Source: JAXHTH01 sp034211115 (GTDB lineage Bacteria; Planctomycetota; Phycisphaerae; Phycisphaerales; SM1A02). From it: a stretch of 11,245 bases of DNA. The stretch is taken from positions 1 through 11,245 of the forward strand of contig JAXHTH010000019.1 of assembly GCA_034211115.1 (NCBI GenBank). The letters run 5' to 3'. The notes under the pieces were generated by a model. It was given only the letters and a program-made list of their open reading frames with translations. It ran no database searches and had not been told where the DNA came from. Of the stretch, positions 1 to 5,726 are shown in pieces (position 1 is the stretch's first letter; each line of letters starts with the position of its first letter). The translations under genes and the position numbers were made by a program.

Positions 1-48
1 CGGCCGAACGAGGCGGCGAATCAGGAGCCGCTCGTCGGAATCACACAT
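1..48 (-). CDS. Possible 5' end of another gene, cut by window edge
   Basis: An ATG at 48 on the minus strand opens a frame that stays open for 16 codons to the window edge (MCDSDERLLIRRLVRP). It begins 78 nt after the stop of the beta-lactamase-family gene, in the same direction, so a next gene could start here. The short charged N terminus resembles many cytosolic proteins, including sigma-70-family factors, but 16 residues cannot identify a family. No good Shine-Dalgarno sequence precedes the ATG. This is a placeholder call only. Confidence 0.2.
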   Translation of the reverse strand, partial: MCDSDERLLIRRLVRP

Positions 49-126
49 CGTAGGCCACACCGCCGAATGCGGCAGGCTGTCGGATGCGTTTTCCGTTCCG
101 GACGCGGGTGGCCGCGCGGCCGCTCC

Positions 127-2547
127 TCACCGCTTCGCCTCCGGCGGGTCGAACGCATCGGCGGGCACCGCGGCATCCACCTCCGCCTCCTGCAACTCGA
201 TGATGATCCGGCCCGTCGTGCCGTCCTCGGTGACGGTACGGAACGGCAGGCTGAAGCCGGCCACCTTGCGGTGATCCTCCAGCGTCGTCCTGACCGGCAC
301 CTTCACCGACTCGGTCAGGAAACGCCGGGACTCGATGCGCGCGATCAGGCCGGACTCGGCATCGATGAAGATCTTCATCGCCGGCGCCTCGTGCGGCTCG
401 AACCGGACGACGATCCGCTTCCCGCCGTCGCGCTGTTCGACGGCGAGCACCTCCACCGTTTGGAACAGCTCATCCCAGTCGCCGAGCAGGGCGGCGGGAT
501 GCTCCAGCGTCGCCTGCTCCAGCGCCGCGCCCTCGAGCTCCGTCATGCCCCTCGGATCGAAGGGCGAGGCCTGCCAGCCGTGATCGCCGTCAATGGCCGA
601 TCGAATCGAGCCGAACACCCCCAGATCGACGACACCGGCGCTGCGGTCGCGCCCGTCCATCCATTGGGTGACCGTCCCCCGGATGCCCTGGTTGACGAAC
701 TCGATGGTGCCGCTCAAGCGCAGGGTCGTCATCTTCTCGAATGCCTCGGCGCCGTACGCCTCGCGGAGCAGCGCGCGCACTTCATCGAGAGACGGCATTT
801 GCGCAACGGGCTTGACGTCCAGGCGCGGCAGACGAAACTCCTGACCCGCCTGGTACATGATCATCTCGGTGACCGCGCCGGCCTCGTTGCGCGCGAACGA
901 GACGGCGATGTCATCGGTCATCTCGAATCGCCATTTGCCATCCTCGTCCGGGGGGCGCAACGCGTAAACGGTCTGGCCGGGCACGTCCACGGCGAGGCGG
1001 CCGTCGTCGATGAGCACGGTCATCTCGCTGTCGGCGATCTGCCAGTCATAGTGTCCGAGATAGGGCGCCAGCGATGATTCGTCCATCGCCGGCCGCGGTG
1101 ATTCGACGCCCTCGTGCGGAAGGCGGAACGACTGGCCGCCCTGGTAGAGCGTCATGTGCGTAATGCGTCCCTGTTCATCCTCGGTGAACGAGACCTTCGC
1201 GAACTCGAAGCCCTTGAACGCGCGTTGTCCCTGCTCATCGGGATCGGCCAGCTCATACGCCATCTGCCCGGGCACATCCACGGCAAGACGGCCGTCCTTC
1301 AGGAGCACCGTCCAGTCCGCATCCCAGGGCGCGAAGTGATAGTTGCCGAGGTAGCGGTCGAGGTCGCCTTCCTCGCCCGATGCCTTCTCCATCTCCTCGT
1401 CCTTGTCCGGCTCCGCGAGGAGGGCGTCGAAGATGAGCGGCGCGGACGCGGTGGCGAGCTGGCTGCCGTTGGCGTTGGTCAGCACGACGCACGCGATCTT
1501 TTCTTCCGGCAGCATCGCGACGTACGAGGAGAAGCCGTCGATCCCCCCGCCGTGGGAGAGCATGCGACGCCCGTTCCACGTGCCGATGACCCACCCCAGG
1601 CCGTACTGCTGCCCCTCGGGCCCGATGTGCGGCCGCCACATGACATCGAACTGCTTCCCGGCGATGAGGCGCTTCCCCTCGAATTCGCCGCGGTTGAGCT
1701 GGAGGCGCAGCCATTTCGCCATGTCCATGACATCGGCGTTGATCGCGCCGGCGGGGGCGATGCTGTCCAGCGGCCGCATCGGCAGATGCTCGTAGCGCTG
1801 CTCGTCCTCGTCCCAGAGATACCCCAGCGCGAGATGTTCATCCCGCTGCGCGTCGCGCACGGAGGTGTTGGAATGGTTCATGCCGAGCGGCCGGAAGAGG
1901 CGCTCGCGCAGGAGCGTGTTCCAGTCGGAGCCGGCCGCGTTGCCCGCCGCGATCCCCGCGGCGAGGTACATCGCGTTGTTGTACTGCATCTTCTCCCCCC
2001 GCGGCGCGGTCGGCTCGGCGCGGGCGAGGCAGGGCAGCATGTCGGCCCACGTCGCGCCCCCGCCGTACCACAGCAGATCGAGGCTCATGTACCCGCTGCG
2101 GTGACAGAGCGCATCGCGAACGGTGAGGTTGTTCGTCCGCTGTTCATCCTTCAGCGCGAATTCGGGGATGTGCCTGACGAGGGGGTCGTCCCAGTCCATC
2201 GCGCCCTCATCGACGAGCGTCGCGATCAGCGCGGCGGTGAACGCCTTCGTGGTCGAGCCGACGGCATACATCGTCTCGATCGTCGCGGGCAGTCGGCGCT
2301 CGACATCGCGCAACCCCAGCCCGCGAGCGAGGACGACCTGATCATCCATCACCACCGCGAAGGACATGCCCGGCACGTGCAGGGCCTCGCGTCTGGCGTC
2401 CAGCGCCTCGATGAGGCGATCGAACCGCGGCTCCGGCGGCGGCGCCCCGGTCGCCGGCGGCCGGGCGAGGAGCGGCGGCGGAACCATCGACAGGCAACAG
2501 AGTACGAAGAGGAACGCGATGAAGCCACGGCGATGATGAGGGCGCAT
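127..2547 (-). CDS. Exported serine beta-lactamase-family hydrolase with two DUF3471-like repeats and a LolA-like C-terminal domain
   Basis: This 806-residue protein starts with a signal peptide (residues 1 to about 29; basic start, then FIAFLFVLCCL). The class C beta-lactamase/esterase domain spans about 40-380. Its S-T-T-K motif is at 98-101 (nucleophile Ser98, Lys101), the Y-N-N motif at 189-191, and an H-G-G motif at 332-334 replaces the KTG box, as is common in the esterase/peptidase branch. Two DUF3471-like repeats follow at about 395-475 and 492-574. Both contain the identical ten residues GRLAVDVPGQ. The C-terminal part (about 585-806) resembles outer-membrane lipoprotein carrier/LolA-like domains, with FIDAESGLIARIESRR and a later FSLPFRT segment. 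The ATG at 2547 is chosen because AAGGAGG lies 6 nt upstream and the signal peptide starts there. The frame stays open to 2619 but has no such support. The family includes beta-lactamases, esterases and D-aminopeptidases, so the substrate (peptide, ester or beta-lactam) is not predictable. It probably acts in the periplasm or outside the cell. It is separated by 292 nt from the filament operon and probably has its own promoter. Confidence 0.93.
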   Translation of the reverse strand: MRPHHRRGFIAFLFVLCCLSMVPPPLLARPPATGAPPPEPRFDRLIEALDARREALHVPGMSFAVVMDDQVVLARGLGLRDVERRLPATIETMYAVGSTTKAFTAALIATLVDEGAMDWDDPLVRHIPEFALKDEQRTNNLTVRDALCHRSGYMSLDLLWYGGGATWADMLPCLARAEPTAPRGEKMQYNNAMYLAAGIAAGNAAGSDWNTLLRERLFRPLGMNHSNTSVRDAQRDEHLALGYLWDEDEQRYEHLPMRPLDSIAPAGAINADVMDMAKWLRLQLNRGEFEGKRLIAGKQFDVMWRPHIGPEGQQYGLGWVIGTWNGRRMLSHGGGIDGFSSYVAMLPEEKIACVVLTNANGSQLATASAPLIFDALLAEPDKDEEMEKASGEEGDLDRYLGNYHFAPWDADWTVLLKDGRLAVDVPGQMAYELADPDEQGQRAFKGFEFAKVSFTEDEQGRITHMTLYQGGQSFRLPHEGVESPRPAMDESSLAPYLGHYDWQIADSEMTVLIDDGRLAVDVPGQTVYALRPPDEDGKWRFEMTDDIAVSFARNEAGAVTEMIMYQAGQEFRLPRLDVKPVAQMPSLDEVRALLREAYGAEAFEKMTTLRLSGTIEFVNQGIRGTVTQWMDGRDRSAGVVDLGVFGSIRSAIDGDHGWQASPFDPRGMTELEGAALEQATLEHPAALLGDWDELFQTVEVLAVEQRDGGKRIVVRFEPHEAPAMKIFIDAESGLIARIESRRFLTESVKVPVRTTLEDHRKVAGFSLPFRTVTEDGTTGRIIIELQEAEVDAAVPADAFDPPEAKR

Positions 2548-2553
2548 GATAAG

Positions 2554-2560
2554 CCTCCTT
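2554..2560 (-). promoter_or_regulatory. Shine-Dalgarno site of the beta-lactamase-family gene
   Basis: AAGGAGG sits 6 nt before the ATG at 2547. It decides the start in favour of 2547 over the frame opening at 2619. Confidence 0.85.
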
Positions 2561-2581
2561 CGACCCGACACGCGGAGACGA

Positions 2582-2613
2582 CCGGCGATGACCCGCACGG
2601 TGCGGGTCGCCGG
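2582..2613 (-). promoter_or_regulatory. Strong inverted repeat in the leader of the beta-lactamase-family gene
   Basis: The inner arms GACCCGCAC and GTGCGGGTC (2590-2598 and 2600-2608) are perfectly complementary around one central base. Outer arms CCGGC (2582-2586) and GCCGG (2609-2613) extend the stem, with a three-base bulge on one side. The element ends 21 nt upstream of the Shine-Dalgarno site, so it would form in the 5' leader of the mRNA or act as a dyad operator in DNA. No regulator is encoded nearby, and its function is unknown. Confidence 0.45.
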
Positions 2614-2654
2614 CCGCACGGCCCGCGATCACCGGCGGCCCGCAACCGGTGAAC

Positions 2655-2683
2655 GGTGGCACGGGCGTCCCGCCCGTGCGGTA
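2655..2683 (+). repeat. Palindromic interspersed repeat, copy 1
   Basis: This 29-bp unit contains a perfect 9-bp stem, GCACGGGCG and CGCCCGTGC, around the 3-base loop TCC. It matches the reverse complement of the copy at 2775-2803 at 28 of 29 positions, differing only in the loop. Translated, such units give the TGGTPVPP and ARASRPC peptides often seen in spurious ORFs of planctomycete and some other high-GC genomes. It lies between genes and is best read as a non-coding REP-like element. It could form a hairpin in RNA from either strand. Confidence 0.8.
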
Positions 2684-2774
2684 CGGCAAACGTCTCGTCT
2701 CTGAGAATACCAGCATGTCGGCCGCGCGGGCGGGGGCGCGCTGCGCCGCGACGATCGGCTTCCAAGGAGAACGC

Positions 2775-2803
2775 TACCGCACGGGCGGAACGCCCGTGCC
2801 ACC
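2775..2803 (-). repeat. Palindromic interspersed repeat, copy 2 (inverted); possible operon-end hairpin
   Basis: This is the inverted partner of the unit at 2655-2683, with the same 9-bp stem and a TTC loop in the minus-strand reading. It lies 36 nt after the stop of the PilP/GspC-like gene, so the filament transcript would carry a very stable GC hairpin just after its last gene. No T-rich tract follows, so intrinsic termination is uncertain. Stabilisation or processing of the 3' end is equally possible. Together the two copies could also pair across the 91-nt spacer to form one long stem. Confidence 0.75.
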
Positions 2804-2839
2804 CGCACCGCGCCTGTGCCATCATTGCGGTTGAAGCGG

Positions 2840-3367
2840 CTACGGCAGGCCGCGCACCGAGCGCTTCTCGGTGCGCTCGGTGCGGGGATCGAGGACGGTG
2901 ACCGTTCGCGCCTCGACGTCGATCTCGATGAGCTGCCAGTCGGTGTCGCCGAGGCGGTCGCCGACGCGCAGCGCTTCGCCGTCGATGAGGGCGGTGTTGC
3001 CCGAGGAGGAGGCGAGGACGGCCTGGAGGATGAACTCGGGCGGCGGGGGCAGGTCCGGATGCTCGAACACCACCTCCGCCTCCTCGTCGCGCGACTGGTA
3101 ATACAGCGGCGTGGATCCGAAGTCCTCGGCGTGCAGGCGCGCGATGTGCTCGGCGGCCTGTTGTTGCCCGTCCGTCCGCGCACCGGCGATCTCCCGAGCC
3201 GGCTCGATCGGGGGCGGCGTCACCGCGGGCATGGCCGGGGTGGGCGCCGCGGCCACCTCCGCCGGGCCCGTCCCGCCCAGGAACATCGCCGTCGCCTTCA
3301 CGAGCACCAGCGGGAGGACGAACATGCCCGCCGCGGCCAGGCGTCGCTTGGTCTCACTCGTCGGCAT
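2840..3367 (-). CDS. PilP/GspC/MshK-like inner-membrane alignment protein
   Basis: This 175-residue bitopic protein has a basic start, one membrane segment at about 12-30, and an Ala/Pro-rich linker (about 35-60). A C-terminal domain at about 112-172 reads FILQAVLASSSGNTALIDGE and continues with RVGDRLGDTDWQLIEIDVEA. That pattern (an 'xLxAVLxS...ALIxGExxRVGD' strand pair) resembles the homology-region domain of PilP and GspC, which contacts the secretin. It lacks the lipobox cysteine of classic PilP (it has no Cys at all) and is membrane-anchored instead, as in GspC. The ATG at 3367 has GGGAG 6 nt upstream and overlaps the end of the PilO-like gene by 14 nt. Family assignment rests on position, topology and this weak motif. 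Confidence 0.72.
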   Translation of the reverse strand: MPTSETKRRLAAAGMFVLPLVLVKATAMFLGGTGPAEVAAAPTPAMPAVTPPPIEPAREIAGARTDGQQQAAEHIARLHAEDFGSTPLYYQSRDEEAEVVFEHPDLPPPPEFILQAVLASSSGNTALIDGEALRVGDRLGDTDWQLIEIDVEARTVTVLDPRTERTEKRSVRGLP

Positions 3368-3944
3368 GGTCTTCTCCCACCAGCGCGGTCAGCGCCTCGG
3401 GCAGGGCGAACCGCAGCGCCTGGCATGCGAAGCGGGCCTCGACGAACGAACGGTTCTCATCCTGCCGGGGCGTGATCGTCAGCGTCATCGGGCGAATGAA
3501 GCCGTCCAGCGCGCCCACCGCCTCGAGGAACCTCGCCACCTGCTCATACGTGCCCTCGACGGTGATGTCGAGGGTGGTGAGGTGTACCGCTTCCTCCTCG
3601 TCGGCGGCGCGCTGGTCGGCGCCCGGATTCAGTCGCTGCACGGTCACGCCGTGCTCGTCGGCCAGATCCATGATGAGGCCGTAGATGCGCGTCGAGTCGT
3701 CGGCGAAGTCGTTCCGGGCCCGGATGGTGCGGAACCGATCACGGACCGCGGTCAGCTCGTCGGCCATCTGCTCGATGGTCCCCTCCCCCACCGAGGTCTG
3801 GACGTTGCGGGCCCGGGTGATCGTCGCCTGCAACTCGTGCAGTTCATCGATCTGCGGCTGAACGATCGCCATCCATCCGCCGGCGCAGACGGCGACGATG
3901 ATGATGAGCTGCGCCAGAAGCTGTCGATCGAGCGGTCCGTTCAT
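3354..3944 (-). CDS. PilO/GspM/MshJ-like inner-membrane alignment protein
   Basis: This 196-residue protein has a short cytoplasmic start, one membrane helix at about 9-28 (LLAQLIIIVAVCAGGWMAIV) and a helical, probably coiled-coil stretch at about 31-80. It ends in a ferredoxin-like domain whose VEGTYEQVARFLEAVGAL segment at 129-146 matches the PilO signature (G-x-Y-x-x-x-x-x-F-L). PilO pairs with PilN in the periplasm to couple the cytoplasmic motor to the secretin. The start ATGA overlaps the stop of the PilM-PilN gene by 4 nt, so the two are translationally coupled, as expected for partners made in equal amounts. GspM has the same fold, so pilus versus secretion use cannot be decided from this protein alone. 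Confidence 0.85.
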   Translation of the reverse strand: MNGPLDRQLLAQLIIIVAVCAGGWMAIVQPQIDELHELQATITRARNVQTSVGEGTIEQMADELTAVRDRFRTIRARNDFADDSTRIYGLIMDLADEHGVTVQRLNPGADQRAADEEEAVHLTTLDITVEGTYEQVARFLEAVGALDGFIRPMTLTITPRQDENRSFVEARFACQALRFALPEALTALVGEDHADE

Positions 3945-5623
3945 GGCCTTCCATCTCCCTCGACGGCGGCGACATGCGGAGCGGCCTCCTTTCCGTCCGC
4001 GGGCACGGCGACGGCGGTGAAGGTCGCCTCGAACCGCTGGCCCTGAAGCGTCCCGATCGAGCCCATCGTCACGTTGCCCAGCACGATGTCCTCGAAGAGC
4101 GGGCTCTCGCGGAGGCGCTGCACGAAGGGCTGAAGTTCCGTCTTCTTTCCCTCGCCTTCGCCCCGGAAGGCGTATCCGGTCAGCGTCCCCATCGTGTGCG
4201 GGGACAGGCGATGGAACGACACGCTGGTGAAGCGGATCGTCCGGGGCGTGATGCGGCTCAGCTCCTGGAGCAGGGCGCGGTAGTCGACGCCGGCGCCGAT
4301 CTCCCCGGCGATCGTTCCCTCCAACTCGTTCATCGCGCCGAGCGTGGTGCGGAGCCGATCCGCCGTCGACTGCAGCGCTTCCTGATCGCAGATCTGCGAG
4401 GCGAGGGCATCGGCTTCGCCACGGGCATCGTTGACCCGCGCGTGGTAGCGCCAGCCGTCGACGGCGATGACGGCGAGGGCGGCCGCGGCGCCCGTCCAGA
4501 GCCAGCGGCGGAGTCGGCCCGCGTCGCGGCGGCGGGCAACCTCGCGCGGCAGAAGATTCAACTGGTCCAGGAACCGCCGGTCGGCCAGGGCGTCATCCAG
4601 CTCGTCCGCGGCGGACGGCGCGGCGGCCTCCCCCCCTTCGCGTGGCGCCGTCTCCCGGCTTGCGACGACGTTCAGTTCCTCCCCGATCATCTCGATGAGG
4701 CCGGGGACGGAAAGCCCGGGACCGCTGACGCCGATGGCCAGTTCGGCGCGATCCTCCTCGTTGAGCCCGAAGCGCAGAGACTGGCGAAGCTCGACGGTGA
4801 AGCGCTGCAGCACGGGCTGAAGCAGCGGGATCACCTGGCCGCCGGTCAGTCCTGTCTTCTCGTCGACGACCGTGCCCCGCTCGGGAATGCCGTGCCGATG
4901 GAGCATCTCCCGCGCCGTCGCTTCGTCCAGCTCAATGGGCTCGTCGCGGCCGGCCACCCAGATGGGTTTGGTCAGGCTGGCGACGAGCGATTGGAGCCCC
5001 AGGTCGACGCGGCGGCTGAACAGCAGCGAACCGGCGTGGGTGATGACGAAGAACGAGGCGTGCTCGCCGATGTAGAGCCGACCCCGGCGGCCGGCCTTGT
5101 CGCGCAGCGCGCGGCTGACGAAGCCGGCCATCACCAGGGCATCAAAGGGGGTGATCGAGACGAGCTTCAATCCCGCCTCTTCGACGAGGTCCACGATGGC
5201 CTCGGCGATGTCCTCGCGCTCCGCGGCGACGAGGACGTGCGTGCGCCGCGGCTCCCCGGCCGCGTCGCGCCCGATCACCGCCCCCTCGCAGACCGCCGAC
5301 AGCGCCGAATAGGGCAGGGCGTCGACGCAGGCGAGCGTCGCCGCCTCCACCGCCTGGCCGGGCGAGCGCACCGCGAAGTCCGCCAGGTCCACGGCCTGGG
5401 TGGGACTTCGATAGAGGACGTTCGCCCCGCTCCCGGTGAGGTTCATCTCCTCGATGAGCGTTCGAACCGTGGGGGCGCTGCGCCGCACGAGCCTGGCCCA
5501 TTCCCCCGCGTCGCTCTCCGGGTTTATCGGAAGCTGCCGGGCGTCGACGCGCCGATTCCCGTCGTACACGACGACGTCCAGGCGGCCCGGCAGCAGCTCA
5601 ACAACGACCTGTCTCGTCTTCAC
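3941..5623 (-). CDS. PilM-PilN fusion (GspL-like) inner-membrane platform protein
   Basis: This 560-residue protein joins two assembly proteins. Residues 1 to about 325 form an actin-like PilM/GspL cytoplasmic domain, with the pattern GRLYIGEHASFFVITHAGSL (181-200), then LFSRRVDLG (201-209), and ISGPG-like VSGPGLSVPGLIEMIGEEL (299-317). A linker rich in Ala, Glu and Asp follows (about 322-350). Residues 351-560 are PilN-like: LNLLP at 355-359 (the INLLP motif by which PilN docks on PilM), a basic stretch, a membrane helix at about 373-390, a coiled coil, and a ferredoxin-like periplasmic domain (about 445-540). The usual N-terminal DxGxxxxK nucleotide-binding motif of PilM is not evident, and the second motif reads YIGEH, so ATP binding may be lost. 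The start is a GTG at 5623 with only a weak GAG 8 nt upstream. No other start lies nearby. The 103-nt gap to the preceding gene holds no clear terminator or promoter. Confidence 0.87.
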   Translation of the reverse strand: MKTRQVVVELLPGRLDVVVYDGNRRVDARQLPINPESDAGEWARLVRRSAPTVRTLIEEMNLTGSGANVLYRSPTQAVDLADFAVRSPGQAVEAATLACVDALPYSALSAVCEGAVIGRDAAGEPRRTHVLVAAEREDIAEAIVDLVEEAGLKLVSITPFDALVMAGFVSRALRDKAGRRGRLYIGEHASFFVITHAGSLLFSRRVDLGLQSLVASLTKPIWVAGRDEPIELDEATAREMLHRHGIPERGTVVDEKTGLTGGQVIPLLQPVLQRFTVELRQSLRFGLNEEDRAELAIGVSGPGLSVPGLIEMIGEELNVVASRETAPREGGEAAAPSAADELDDALADRRFLDQLNLLPREVARRRDAGRLRRWLWTGAAAALAVIAVDGWRYHARVNDARGEADALASQICDQEALQSTADRLRTTLGAMNELEGTIAGEIGAGVDYRALLQELSRITPRTIRFTSVSFHRLSPHTMGTLTGYAFRGEGEGKKTELQPFVQRLRESPLFEDIVLGNVTMGSIGTLQGQRFEATFTAVAVPADGKEAAPHVAAVEGDGRP

Positions 5624-5726
5624 GCGATGATCTCGTCTGGGACCGCGGGTGATCCCCGGTAGGACTTCGTCGAATTCACGGGCGCACTTTCGCGCATTTG
5701 CACCTCTCGGCGACGCCGGCCCGGCC

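Noticed and set aside
110..121. GGCCGCGCGGCC palindrome after the beta-lactamase-family stop as a terminator
   Set aside because: It is symmetric and GC-rich but has no loop and no following T-tract. Such words arise by chance at this GC content.
2548..2619. A 24-residue N-terminal extension of the beta-lactamase-family protein
   Set aside because: It would bury the signal peptide behind a basic stretch and lacks a Shine-Dalgarno site, while the ATG at 2547 has AAGGAGG at ideal spacing. It would also run through the leader hairpin.
67..2652. Two long plus-strand frames (67-1077 and 1114-2652)
   Set aside because: Both are antisense to the beta-lactamase-family gene, are rich in Arg, His and Leu, and match no family. 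They are shadows of its codon pattern.
2704..2709. TATTCT on the minus strand as a -10 box for the beta-lactamase-family gene
   Set aside because: There is a TG one base upstream as in extended -10 boxes, but nothing like a -35 box lies 16-18 nt upstream, and the sequence is short. It is too weak to call.
2649..2834. Short ORFs with TGGTPVPP and ARASRPC peptides as small genes
   Set aside because: These peptides come from translating the palindromic repeats, which are intergenic. They are a known kind of spurious ORF.
5642..5660. Hairpin between the LamG gene and the PilM-PilN gene
   Set aside because: Its arms are only 4 and 3 bp with a bulge, and no T-tract follows. There is no reason to split the operon here.
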